DNA from: Anaerosoma sp034007245
Lineage (GTDB): Bacteria; Actinomycetota; Coriobacteriia; Anaerosomatales; Anaerosomataceae
Reading direction: 5' to 3'
Assembly: GCA_034007245.1 (NCBI GenBank)
Contig: JAVERH010000006.1
Location: 1 to 36,773, forward strand
DNA: 36,773 nucleotides
Shown: positions 1 to 7,376 of the stretch, piece after piece
Position numbering within the stretch: the first letter of the stretch is position 1
Layout of the letters: every line of letters starts with the position of its first letter
Position numbers and translations under genes: made by a program
The notes under the pieces: model-generated
What the model was told of the DNA's origin: nothing
What the model saw: the letters and a program-made list of their open reading frames with translations, nothing else
The model's database searches: none

Positions 1-1
1 A

Positions 2-823
2 GACGAAGCCCGCACGTGTCTGGAGGCGGCAGGGTTCCGCGTGCTAGTGACTGCGAACGTCTACCCCGGGATCGATGAGCTCGACATAGTCCCGGCTCGC
101 CATGTCATCCATGACGCGTTCGAGGAACACATCACGCACGCCCCGGGTATGGAGCGTATCGGCGAGTTCGCAAACGGGGCCATCCTACCCACGCCGGGTG
201 CAGTGCTCCTCGCTGCCGAGCTGCTTACTGAGACGGTGGGTGACCTCGTGCTGGTCGACGTGGGAGGCGCAACGACCGACGTCCACTCGGTGACCGACGG
301 CAGCCCCGAGATCGCCGCGATCGCCACCGGTCCACAGCCTCACGCCAAGCGCACGGTCGAAGGCGACCTCGGTACCTATGTGAGTGCAGTGCACGTAGCG
401 GCGCTCTTGCCTGAAGGTGAGCGACCGGATCCGCTACCGCCTGCGGTGCCGTCCACGCATGCGGAGGTGGCTGCGGCGGTGACGCTCGCCCGTACGGCTG
501 CACGTATAGCCGTCGAGCGGCATGCCGGGCAGCTTGCGCACCTGTACACGCCTCGCGGACGTCAGACGGTCGCGCACGGCCGCGACCTGACGGCCTGTCG
601 TCTGATCATCGGCACGGGTGGAGCGCTCACGCGACTGCCTGATGGCGGATCGATGCTCGAGAGCGTGCGTGCGAACGTCGCAGGCGGTGAGCGCTTACTA
701 CCTCCGGCCGATGCGCGTGTGGTGCTCGATCGGGACTACGTGTTCGCCGCTTGCGGCGCTCTTTCGGCACGCTTTCCTGCCGGGCCTGTCGTATCGCTGA
801 TGCGTGCGAGCCTCGGTATCTAG
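2..823 (+). CDS. GlmL/MutL-family mutase accessory protein, 3' part
   Basis: The reading frame is open from the first bases of the window, so the gene begins upstream; 273 codons are visible. The visible part has the ASKHA-like signature of the GlmL/MutL family: V-D-V-G-G-A-T-T-D-V-H-S-V near codon 90, preceded by a PTPGAVL...AAELL segment, and a later IGTGGALT motif. Members of this family are ATPase-like proteins that accompany adenosylcobalamin-dependent carbon-skeleton or amino mutases (glutamate mutase, D-ornithine 4,5-aminomutase) and are thought to reactivate or chaperone them. Because an ornithine racemase-like gene lies 2.5 kb downstream, an ornithine aminomutase operon ending here is the best guess; glutamate mutase remains possible. 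The gene is convergent with AOR, with only 9 bp between stops. The family call is confident; the partner enzyme is inferred. Confidence 0.85.
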   Translation, partial: DEARTCLEAAGFRVLVTANVYPGIDELDIVPARHVIHDAFEEHITHAPGMERIGEFANGAILPTPGAVLLAAELLTETVGDLVLVDVGGATTDVHSVTDGSPEIAAIATGPQPHAKRTVEGDLGTYVSAVHVAALLPEGERPDPLPPAVPSTHAEVAAAVTLARTAARIAVERHAGQLAHLYTPRGRQTVAHGRDLTACRLIIGTGGALTRLPDGGSMLESVRANVAGGERLLPPADARVVLDRDYVFAACGALSARFPAGPVVSLMRASLGI

Positions 824-832
824 ACACGCACG

Positions 833-2692
833 TCACACGATGCCGGCAAGTCCCAACTCCTCTACCGTTCGGTCGGTCGGCAGACCACTCTTCAGGTCCC
901 AGCCCATCGACTCGTAAAAGCTGTCGAGCGCGGCCACCAGGTCGGCGACCTGCCCTGCGCCGCGCCCGTCGGAGGCCGGCTCGTTCGTGATCCGCTTCGG
1001 CAGAGTGTCGTCCGCTCGCGTCAGTCCGAAGCGCGCGTTCACCAGGCGCTCGAGATTGATCACGCGCTCGGCTGCCTTGAGTAGGTCGTCTTTGGACCAT
1101 ACCTCGCCGGTGGCTGCCGAGAGGACCGCCGCCCAGCTGGACGGCTGCACGGCAAGTGTGATCACCGAGAACAGGCACACGCCCAGCAGGTTGGTCGCCA
1201 TGGAGAGTTCCATCAGTGGCTTCACCCACTCCTGTGGCGAGTCGGCCAGGTAGTCCACGTCGCGCGTGATGCCGAGTTCCTCGCTCCGGTAGCCGAAGGC
1301 GTCGATCGTGGATGCGAACGGGCGCAGGTGGTCGGCACCGCGCGGCGACACCGCATGGCTCAGACCTTCACTCTTGCTCGCCCGAACACCGCAGCTCGCA
1401 AGCTCCACACCCTTCACCTCGAAGGTGTAGTCGGCAGCGTCTCCACCGAGTGCTGATGCTGCGCGCTTCGTGCCGTCGGCGAGCAGATTCCCGATGCCCT
1501 CGGTGCGGTGTGCGATCCGACCAAGCAGCGCGGGGAGGACGGCACCGTTACCCCAGGTCAGCTCGAGTCCACCGGTCGTGTCGGGCGTCAGGATGCCCCT
1601 CTCGTACCACTCCATAGCCACTGCGATCGTCTGTCCGGCAGCGATCGTGTCCAGACCGAGGTCGTTACACAGATGACCCGCGTGAGTCACTGCCTCGAGG
1701 TCGTTCACGAGGCACTTCGAGCCGAACGCTCCGATCGTCTCGTATTCGGGACCACCACCGGTTTCGCCTGCGTATGGTCCGCTCTTGATGGTCGTCACGC
1801 GCCCACACGCGACGGGGCAGCCTGCGCATGCGTACGGCTTTACGTCGAGGGTCTCGTGGTATGCCTTCATGCCGAGCGTGTCGATCGACTCATCGAACGT
1901 CGTACGGCGCCAGTTCTGGGTGGGGAGCACGCCGAGCGCGTTGATCGCATCGTAGAAGCTCGGTGTCCCGTATGGTTTGAGTTCATCTTTCACGAACGCT
2001 TCGTTCAGGAACTCCGTCCGCGCCACACGGGCGGTTTCCTTGAGGGCATCGGGGACGGCGATGGGAAGTGGTTTGGTGCCACGTATGGCGAACGCCTTCA
2101 ACCCCTTCGCACCCATCGCCGCTCCGCTGCCTCCGCGGCCTGCGGCCCGTTCGCGATCGGTCATGATCGCCGCGTAGAGCACGCTGTTCTCGCCAGCCGG
2201 GCCGATGACTGCGAGTTGCCATCCCTTACCGTCGAGCGTATCGCGGATCGCCGAGTCCGTATCGTGCACACCTGTGCTCCAGAGTTCGGTGGCGTCGCGT
2301 ACTTCGACCGTATCGTCATCGATGACGACGTATACGGGCTTCTCGGCCTGACCTGTGAAGACGATGAGGTCGTATCCGGCCTTCTTGATGGCCGGAGACA
2401 GGTGCCCGCCGACGTTTGACGCACCGATCGCTCCGGATGCGGGAGAGCGGAACACGAAGCACGTGCGTCCCGAGGAAGGAGCTGCCGTGCCCGTGAGCGG
2501 ACCGACCGCTACGATCAGTGGCTGCGACGGCTCAAGCGGCAGTCCGTCGAAGTCCACGAGTTCGGCGAACAGGCGCATCGCCACGCCCTCGCCTCCGATG
2601 TAGTCGTGGAACCACTGTTCCGGAATCTCCCGGAGAGTCACCTCACTCGTTCCGAGATCCACCATGAGCGCTACACCCCAGTTGCCGTTCAC
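833..2692 (-). CDS. aor: Aldehyde:ferredoxin oxidoreductase family, tungsten-type
   Basis: This 619-aa protein matches the AOR family in length and layout. It would oxidise aldehydes to acids (or the reverse) with ferredoxin, using a tungsten bis-pterin cofactor and one [4Fe-4S] cluster in the cytoplasm. Cluster ligands are visible as CxxCxxxC at Cys289/292/296 and a distal Cys506 in an LGVC context, very close to the spacing of the Pyrococcus enzyme. Pterin-binding segments GPEYETIGAFG and NDLGLDTIAAG are present, as is the N-terminal GGEG region. The start is the GTG at 2690-2692 behind AAAGGAG; a longer frame to 2746 lacks a good ribosome site. A GC-rich hairpin lies in the leader at 2779-2796. 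The tungstate importer and pterin genes in the window support use of W. The aldehyde substrate cannot be told from sequence. Confidence 0.92.
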   Translation of the reverse strand: MNGNWGVALMVDLGTSEVTLREIPEQWFHDYIGGEGVAMRLFAELVDFDGLPLEPSQPLIVAVGPLTGTAAPSSGRTCFVFRSPASGAIGASNVGGHLSPAIKKAGYDLIVFTGQAEKPVYVVIDDDTVEVRDATELWSTGVHDTDSAIRDTLDGKGWQLAVIGPAGENSVLYAAIMTDRERAAGRGGSGAAMGAKGLKAFAIRGTKPLPIAVPDALKETARVARTEFLNEAFVKDELKPYGTPSFYDAINALGVLPTQNWRRTTFDESIDTLGMKAYHETLDVKPYACAGCPVACGRVTTIKSGPYAGETGGGPEYETIGAFGSKCLVNDLEAVTHAGHLCNDLGLDTIAAGQTIAVAMEWYERGILTPDTTGGLELTWGNGAVLPALLGRIAHRTEGIGNLLADGTKRAASALGGDAADYTFEVKGVELASCGVRASKSEGLSHAVSPRGADHLRPFASTIDAFGYRSEELGITRDVDYLADSPQEWVKPLMELSMATNLLGVCLFSVITLAVQPSSWAAVLSAATGEVWSKDDLLKAAERVINLERLVNARFGLTRADDTLPKRITNEPASDGRGAGQVADLVAALDSFYESMGWDLKSGLPTDRTVEELGLAGIV

Positions 2693-2778
2693 GGCTGCTC
2701 CTTTCTCCGTTGATCGCAGTACCTTCCATCCCATCCGTGTGAGCACGCGGATAGCGTTGTGAGATCAGCGGCGAAAGG

Positions 2779-2796
2779 CCCGCGCGGCGGCGCGGG
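2779..2796 (-). other. GC-rich hairpin in the AOR leader
   Basis: Arms CCCGCGC (2779-2785) and GCGCGGG (2790-2796) form a 7-bp stem with a 4-nt loop about 90 nt upstream of the AOR start. On the minus strand the stem is followed by GCCTTTC, a weak pyrimidine stretch, so it could be an attenuator or just a stable leader structure. Only the inverted repeat itself is seen. Confidence 0.4.
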
Positions 2797-2898
2797 ATGC
2801 GGGCGAACGCACCGACCGGCCGGGGTCGAGCGCCACTGATCAGTAGATACCCGCTCATATGTTTGGCGAACAAGGTGATGTCGGTCTTTCAGTGCCCG

Positions 2899-2934
2899 TA
2901 TCGTGTTGACTCACGATAAGGAAAGGGCTAACGT
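2899..2934 (+). promoter_or_regulatory. Promoter with embedded TATCGTG/CACGATA operator
   Basis: TTGACT (2906-2911) and TAACGT (2929-2934) are separated by exactly 17 bp, a good sigma70-type promoter reading rightward, with predicted start near 2941. The -35 box lies in the 6-nt centre of a perfect inverted repeat, TATCGTG (2899-2905) and CACGATA (2912-2918). A bound regulator would block this promoter and could also act on the divergent AOR promoter. The same hexamers ACGATA and TATCGT occur as a near-palindrome over the tupA promoter, so one regulator may bind both. Regulator identity is unknown; the LysR protein encoded next to tupA is one candidate. Confidence 0.6.
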
Positions 2935-2941
2935 AAGGCTG

Positions 2942-3040
2942 TCTCCGAGCGTTGTGACCTTCCGGGTTCTTACCTCCCGATGGTCGCAGGGCCGATAGGG
3001 TCAGCAGGGAAACCGGCTGGCCTCCCGCTTGGAAAGGAGA
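2942..3040 (+). promoter_or_regulatory. Moco/Tuco-type riboswitch aptamer (copy 1)
   Basis: The segment matches the Moco RNA motif as I remember it from the E. coli moaA leader: a GCCTCCCG strand, then GGAAAGGAG at the 3' edge. TCTCC (2942-2946) pairs with GGAGA (3036-3040) to close the aptamer. GGTCAGC (2999-3005) pairs with GCTGGCC (3016-3022) around a GAAA-containing loop. The tupA leader in this window shares GTCTCCGAGC, GGGCC...AGGGT, GCCTCCCG and TTGGAAAGGAG in the same order, which is strong internal support. Variants of this motif are proposed to sense the tungsten cofactor; I cannot tell the two apart here. Unlike copy 2, no start codon sits at a usable distance after AGGAG. Confidence 0.8.
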
Positions 3041-3215
3041 TCCAAGGAACGCGACGCGTTCCGGTCTGCCTTTCCCGTTGCGGGGAAGGCTTCTCGCTTT
3101 CCCCGACCGGGTGATCGGCATCGCCCGGGAGATGTGGTGGGATGTGTCCGCCCACACGGACCTCTCCACCCCGCTCCCAGCGGCGGCAAGACGGCCGGGT
3201 CAGGCCGCCGCGACG

Positions 3216-3248
3216 ATGGGGACCTCGCAGACGCGAGGTCCCCATTTT
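3216..3248 (+). terminator. Strong intrinsic terminator
   Basis: A perfect 12-bp stem (ATGGGGACCTCG at 3216-3227 with its complement at 3234-3245), a 6-nt loop CAGACG, and TTTT immediately after. It would end the riboswitch-led transcript. Confidence 0.85.
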
Positions 3249-3255
3249 CCATTCG

Positions 3256-3288
3256 CAGGGGCCGGCGACTGCTGGCCGGCCCCTGTTT
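3256..3288 (+). terminator. Second terminator-like hairpin
   Basis: CAGGGGCCGG (3256-3265) pairs with CCGGCCCCTG (3276-3285), 10 bp, followed by a short TTT. It lies directly after the first terminator and 57 nt before the racemase start, so it further insulates that gene from the upstream transcript. Confidence 0.6.
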
Positions 3289-3344
3289 CGCGTCTGGCGT
3301 ACCATGGCCTTAGCATGATCAGTGCGCCATCGTAAGGAGTAGCC

Positions 3345-4424
3345 ATGACCGCGAGAGCCAGCGTGACCGTCGATCTCGACAAGGTCACCGAGAACACACG
3401 CCGCATCGTCGATGCGCTGGGTGGCCGGGCTGTGTACGGTGTCACAAAGGTCACGTGCGGTGCACCCGAGGTAGCTAGCGCCATGCTCGCGGGTGGTGCT
3501 GCAGGTATCGCGGAGTCCCGGCTCGAGAACGTCAAGCGGATGCGTGATGCAGGAGTGACCGCCGAGTTTTGGTCGCTTCGCGCGCCCACACCCGAGCAGG
3601 CCGGGGAGACGGTGCGCCTGATCGATGTCTCACTCGAGAGCGAGATCGAGACCGTACGTGCACTGGACGTAGCAGCACGTGCCCTCGGTAAGCGTCATCG
3701 TGTTGTCGCGATGGTGGATCTCGGCGATCTACGTGAGGGGATGATGCCCGCCGAGCTACCCTCGTTTCTGGATAGTATCGAGCTGCTGCCGAATATCGAG
3801 GTCTTCGGTATCGGTATGAGCCTCACCTGTTACGGCGCGATCGTGCCGGATGAGGTGAACCTCGGCCAGCTTGTCGCGCTTACGCAGACCGCAGAGGTGC
3901 GTCTTGGTCACCGTCTCCATGTGAGTGGGGGTATGTCGAGCTCACTTGATGCGCTCGGCGACGGGATTCTGCCCGGACGAATAGACAGTTTGCGTATCGG
4001 CGAGGCCATCGTGCTGGGTGTCTCCACCGTCACACGCGAACCGATTCTGGGTCTCCACACAGATGCGGTCACGGTCAGCGCCCCGGTGATCGAGTGTCTG
4101 GTGAAGCCGAGTATGCCGCGCGGTACGAGTGCGCAGGATGCGTTCGGCGGCAGACCGACGTTCGAGGATCGAGGCGAGCGCCGACGGGCTATCCTGGCGA
4201 TCGGTCGGCAGGACGTGGTGCCCGAAGGGCTCACTCCGCTTGATCCGCGGATCCAGGTGCTCGGCGCGTCGAGCGACCATCTCGTGCTCGACGTACACGA
4301 TCTGCCCGAACCACCACGTCTCGGTGAGGTGCTCGAGTTCGTGCCCGGCTACGCGGCCACACTTGCGGCGTTCACATCGCGGTACGTGGAGAAGCGGTTC
4401 ACGAACTCGCCTGCTGCTATCTGA
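3345..4424 (+). CDS. Alanine/ornithine racemase-family PLP enzyme
   Basis: This 359-aa protein has the N-terminal TIM-barrel pattern of the alanine/ornithine racemase family, with the likely PLP lysine Lys35 in GVTKVTCG, an N-T-R-R-I-V start segment, a R-L-E-N-V segment and a GGMSSSLD segment typical of ornithine racemase (Orr). Such enzymes convert L- to D-ornithine, the substrate of the B12-dependent D-ornithine aminomutase. The GlmL-type gene at the window start fits that pathway. ATG 3345 is preceded by AAGGAG with 6-nt spacing. The last 8 bp overlap the stop of the convergent sugar dehydrogenase gene. The family is confident; substrate specificity is inferred from family and context. Confidence 0.8.
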   Translation: MTARASVTVDLDKVTENTRRIVDALGGRAVYGVTKVTCGAPEVASAMLAGGAAGIAESRLENVKRMRDAGVTAEFWSLRAPTPEQAGETVRLIDVSLESEIETVRALDVAARALGKRHRVVAMVDLGDLREGMMPAELPSFLDSIELLPNIEVFGIGMSLTCYGAIVPDEVNLGQLVALTQTAEVRLGHRLHVSGGMSSSLDALGDGILPGRIDSLRIGEAIVLGVSTVTREPILGLHTDAVTVSAPVIECLVKPSMPRGTSAQDAFGGRPTFEDRGERRRAILAIGRQDVVPEGLTPLDPRIQVLGASSDHLVLDVHDLPEPPRLGEVLEFVPGYAATLAAFTSRYVEKRFTNSPAAI

Positions 4425-5667
4425 GCGTCATCCGGTGCACGGCACCGTTGAAGTCCACCACATAGAGCTCGCCGTCATCGTCCTCGCCGAAACTCGAGAT
4501 CATCATGTCGGTGTCGAGCAGCTTGCGTGTCTGTACGTGTCCGTCATCGGTACGCTGCAGGCCCCAGATGCGGCCGAACGTGAAGTCTGCGTACAGATAC
4601 GTGCCGTACAGTCCGGGCTCTGCGGTGCCCCGGTAGACGTAGCCACCGGTGACCGAGGTGCCGTCTTGGCGCCCGTACTCCGCTATCGGCATCGTGAACC
4701 CGGCAGGGTCCGGTGCGGTGGAGTCCGGGGGGTATGGATGCGATGCTTCAAAGAGGTTCCATCCGTAGTTCTCACCGCCCGGGGAGTCCGCTGCCTGGAA
4801 GTCTATCTCCTCCCATGCACTCTGGCCGACGTCGCCGATCCACAGGTCGCCGGTGGCGCGATCGAAGCTGAACCGCCACGGATTCCGTAGGCCGATCGCC
4901 CACAACTCGGGCTTCGTACCCACCTGCTCGACGAACGGGCTGTCGTCGGGGACCACGTAGCCGGCAGGGTCGTTCGCACCGCCGATCACGTCGAGGCGCA
5001 GTATCGCACCCAGCAGCGACTCTTCGTTCTGTCCGCTTCCGTACGGATCACCCCCGCTGCCGCCGTCTCCCAGGCCGAGGTACAGGTAGCCGTCCGGACC
5101 GAACGCGACCATGCCACCGTTGTGGTTGGCGAACGGTTGTGCCACGTGTAGCAGCACTTTCTCGCTCGCGTGGTCGATCGTCTCTCCGTCTGCCGTGTAC
5201 CGCGACAGTATCGAGGCGCCGTCTCGCCGGGTATAGCTTACGAACACCATGCCGTCCTCGGCGAACGTGGGGGAGAACGCCATGCCGAGGAGCCCCTGCT
5301 CGCCTTCGGTGCTCACCGTCGCCGACAGGTCGAGGAAGAGTTCGCCACGCTTGCCGTCTTGGATCGCCCAGGCACGCCCTGTCTTCTCGAGGACGAACAG
5401 TCGGCCTGAGCCGTCGCCGGCACCTGTCAGATAGAGCGGCTGGTCAAAACCTTCGAGTACAGGTTCGAGCTCGAGCTCAAGGGCTTCGAGCGACAACGCT
5501 CCGGCTGCGGGTGTGGTCTCGGTTTCGGGCTTCGGGGCAGGCGCAGTCACATCTGGTCTGGTCACATCCGGCTCTGGAGCGGTCACGGAGCATCCGGAGA
5601 CCCCCGCGATGACAAGTGTGCTCGCGAGCAGGCCGGTGAGTGTGTGCCGTATACGATCGGTGCTCAT
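4417..5667 (-). CDS. PQQ-type sugar dehydrogenase lipoprotein (GSDH family)
   Basis: A 416-aa exported lipoprotein: the N-terminus is a signal peptide ending in a VSGC lipobox (Cys26), followed by a Pro/Thr/Glu-rich tether to about residue 55. The rest is a six-bladed beta-propeller of the glucose/sorbosone dehydrogenase family, shown by FANHNGG (candidate active-site His), DGYLYLGLGDGG, GAILRLDV and a late RNPWRFSFD...DVGQ segment. It would oxidise a sugar or related substrate at the outer face of the membrane if loaded with PQQ. No PQQ synthesis gene is seen here, and many members have unknown substrates. The gene is divergent from the thermonuclease gene with 58 bp between starts. Confidence 0.85.
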   Translation of the reverse strand: MSTDRIRHTLTGLLASTLVIAGVSGCSVTAPEPDVTRPDVTAPAPKPETETTPAAGALSLEALELELEPVLEGFDQPLYLTGAGDGSGRLFVLEKTGRAWAIQDGKRGELFLDLSATVSTEGEQGLLGMAFSPTFAEDGMVFVSYTRRDGASILSRYTADGETIDHASEKVLLHVAQPFANHNGGMVAFGPDGYLYLGLGDGGSGGDPYGSGQNEESLLGAILRLDVIGGANDPAGYVVPDDSPFVEQVGTKPELWAIGLRNPWRFSFDRATGDLWIGDVGQSAWEEIDFQAADSPGGENYGWNLFEASHPYPPDSTAPDPAGFTMPIAEYGRQDGTSVTGGYVYRGTAEPGLYGTYLYADFTFGRIWGLQRTDDGHVQTRKLLDTDMMISSFGEDDDGELYVVDFNGAVHRMTLR

Positions 5668-5713
5668 GATGCCTCCGGCTATCGGTGCCGATAGTCTGGT
5701 ATACCCGCTGCGC

Positions 5714-5725
5714 TACAATCCCCGC
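5714..5725 (+). promoter_or_regulatory. TATA-like -10 box implying leaderless transcription
   Basis: TACAAT (5714-5719) ends 6 nt before the thermonuclease ATG; the usual -10 to +1 distance puts the start site at or next to that ATG. No clear -35 box is seen 16-18 bp upstream and no Shine-Dalgarno sequence is present. Confidence 0.4.
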
Positions 5726-6283
5726 ATGTCATCACGCATCAGCTTCGTGGCAACGGCTGCATCGGCAGCGCTCGTTCTCGTGATCACCGTCGTGGTGGCC
5801 TTGGGGTATGCCCTCCTGCCACAGACCGTCACCGAGCGTTCGTCCGAGGTGCCGCAGGTCACCCGGGCGATCGTCACGCGTCACACCGATGGCGACACCG
5901 CACACTTCCTGCTGGAAGGCGGCGTGGAGGAGAAGGTGCGCTTCATCGGCATCGACACGCCAGAGGTGGGCGAGGGCGCCGAGCCGTACGGGAAAGAGGC
6001 TGCCGGGTATACGGCGAGTATCATCTCTATCGGCGATATGGTGTGGCTCGAGACCGATGCCGAGCGGCGTGATCGCTACGGGCGGCTTCTTGCGTATGTA
6101 TGGCTTGATGAGCCGCAACATGGGGACGACGCTGAGGTCTGCGGGTCGCTGCTGAACGCACGGCTCGTGAGCGACGGATTCGCCAGTACGTACGTCTATC
6201 CTCCAAACGTGAAGTACGCGGACGTTCTCGACGGTCTTCAGGATGAGGCTCGTAGCGCACACCGGGGCCTGTGGTCGGAGTAA
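5726..6283 (+). CDS. Thermonuclease-family (SNase) protein, membrane-anchored or secreted
   Basis: A 185-aa protein with an N-terminal hydrophobic segment (about residues 7-30) followed by one staphylococcal nuclease-like domain. The catalytic set is present: Arg and Asp in VRFIGIDTPE, the Glu of that motif, and Arg in DRYGRLLAYVW. It would cleave DNA or RNA outside the cell, possibly Ca-dependent. ATG 5726 has no upstream ribosome site, but TACAAT (5714-5719) is placed so that transcription would begin at about the start codon, suggesting a leaderless mRNA. A longer frame from 5513 runs through the divergent gene and is not credible. Confidence 0.88.
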   Translation: MSSRISFVATAASAALVLVITVVVALGYALLPQTVTERSSEVPQVTRAIVTRHTDGDTAHFLLEGGVEEKVRFIGIDTPEVGEGAEPYGKEAAGYTASIISIGDMVWLETDAERRDRYGRLLAYVWLDEPQHGDDAEVCGSLLNARLVSDGFASTYVYPPNVKYADVLDGLQDEARSAHRGLWSE

Positions 6284-6377
6284 CAGTGGCTATACGGGCG
6301 CATTTTTGATACGCCGCGCATGATAGTATTCAAGCACGCTGATATGCAGAGTCTCATCACCCGAAAGGACGATGACG

Positions 6378-7376
6378 ATGTCGCGGCTCGAGCCCCTTGA
6401 GCGCATGACTTTCGATACTGCAACGCTCATGGCCGAGCATCCCCCACTGTTGCGTCACCCTAACAAACAGGCGGCGTTCGAAGTCGCGTGTGCCGAGGGC
6501 GACACGTATGAGGGCGAGCTTGGCTACACGCGGTGGCCGGCCTTCGAGTTACCTGAGCGGGTCAATCCGACCGGTGGACTCGCTGTGCTCGAGAGCCGGA
6601 GCGGCATCATGGACTACGAGCCGGTCGTGGATATCGAGGGGGCGGTCGAGTGGCATGTCAACTTTGCCGATCCGATGCTCTTCTTCGCATATGGTTCCGG
6701 TTTGTTCGCCCAGGACGAGATGCAATGCGCCGAGCATCCCGTGCTCGGCTCGCTCGTCGAGGCGCTGCGCGCTAACGGCCATCGCCCGGTGACCGAGACC
6801 GCAGACGGGCCTGCACCCGTGCTCGTCACCGGCGCCGAGCGTCGATGCCGCATCGCGACCAATATGAACGCTGCCAAGGGGCGTCCGCGAGGACTGTACG
6901 GTAACGAGTTCGCTGTCGTCTCGCCTGAAGTGGTCGCGCGTGCGACCACGCGGATCGATCCGCCGACGATCACCAACTTCATCGCAATGGCTGCCCCGAC
7001 CTATCGTAACGGTCGCTACGAGCGCGCGATGATCGAGCGCGTTCTTGTGACCGCGTATACCGGGTTCGCTGCAGCGGTGGTCGAGTCGGATCGTCTTGTG
7101 CCTGGTGCCCCTGTGGTGGTCCATACCGGCTACTGGGGCTGTGGCGCGTTCGGGGGCAATCGTACGCTCATGTCTATGCTGCAACTCATCGCAGCAGGCA
7201 TGGCCGGACTCGCACAACTGGTCTTCTACACCGCGAGCGCCGAAGCCACATCGCTCTCGGACGCCGAGCAGATCATCCGCGAGCAGCTCGGTAGGGATGG
7301 TCATATCCCGATCGCCGACCTTATCGACCGGATCGACGGTATGGCCTTTGAATGGGGTAGGAGCGAGGGTACCTGA
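6378..7376 (+). CDS. Divergent poly(ADP-ribose) glycohydrolase (PARG)-like protein
   Basis: A 332-aa protein whose C-terminal half resembles the catalytic domain of PARG, a macrodomain enzyme that removes ADP-ribose polymers. TGYWGCGAFGGNR (about residues 250-262) closely matches the vertebrate PARG segment TGNWGCGAFGGD, and it is followed by a similar LLQL-AA helix and VVYF-like strand. NFAD (95-98) and QDE (112-114) align with the PARG DFAN and catalytic QEE. The Gly-Gly-Gly loop is reduced to GSG, with a shorter link to QDE. The first about 90 residues also fit the PARG accessory region. ATG 6378 is 8 nt from AAAGGA; ATG 6372 is too close. The gene overlaps the ABC exporter gene by one base. 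Fold is fairly sure; activity is unproven. Confidence 0.75.
   Translation: MSRLEPLERMTFDTATLMAEHPPLLRHPNKQAAFEVACAEGDTYEGELGYTRWPAFELPERVNPTGGLAVLESRSGIMDYEPVVDIEGAVEWHVNFADPMLFFAYGSGLFAQDEMQCAEHPVLGSLVEALRANGHRPVTETADGPAPVLVTGAERRCRIATNMNAAKGRPRGLYGNEFAVVSPEVVARATTRIDPPTITNFIAMAAPTYRNGRYERAMIERVLVTAYTGFAAAVVESDRLVPGAPVVVHTGYWGCGAFGGNRTLMSMLQLIAAGMAGLAQLVFYTASAEATSLSDAEQIIREQLGRDGHIPIADLIDRIDGMAFEWGRSEGT

Larger units (their letters stand above)
2941..3248 (+). ncRNA. Riboswitch-led structured non-coding transcript
   Basis: From the predicted start near 2941 to the terminator at 3216-3248 there is no credible reading frame, but there is a run of hairpins. After the riboswitch come GGAACGC/GCGTTCC (3046-3062), a CCGGGTGAT/ATCGCCCGG stem near 3112-3133, a GTGTCCG/CACGGAC stem near 3144-3161, GCGGCGGC (3180-3187) with GCCGCCGC (3204-3211), and then the terminator. 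This is about 310 nt of independently terminated, highly structured RNA. It might be a long expression platform for the racemase gene at 3345, but two terminator-like hairpins intervene. A regulatory RNA gated by a cofactor riboswitch is the more interesting reading. It does not look like RNase P RNA, tmRNA, 6S or SRP RNA. Existence of the RNA is inferred. Confidence 0.5.

Noticed and set aside
1508..2419. Plus-strand 303-codon frame opposite AOR
   Set aside because: Mirror of the AOR coding strand with no recognisable domain; AOR has conserved cluster ligands and a ribosome site.
2693..2940. A riboswitch controlling AOR itself on the minus strand
   Set aside because: The Moco-type motif reads only on the plus strand and points away from AOR; the minus-strand AOR leader lacks the GCCTCCCG/GGAAAGGAG core.
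2941..3250. The structured RNA as RNase P RNA, tmRNA, SRP RNA or tRNA-Sec
   Set aside because: None of the conserved cores of these RNAs (RNase P GAGGAAAGTC, tRNA TTCGA arm, SRP tetraloop region) is present.
3029..3313. A 94-codon plus-strand frame across the riboswitch-led region
   Set aside because: It starts inside the riboswitch, runs through two terminator hairpins, and has a low-complexity Arg/Pro-rich composition typical of GC-rich non-coding DNA.
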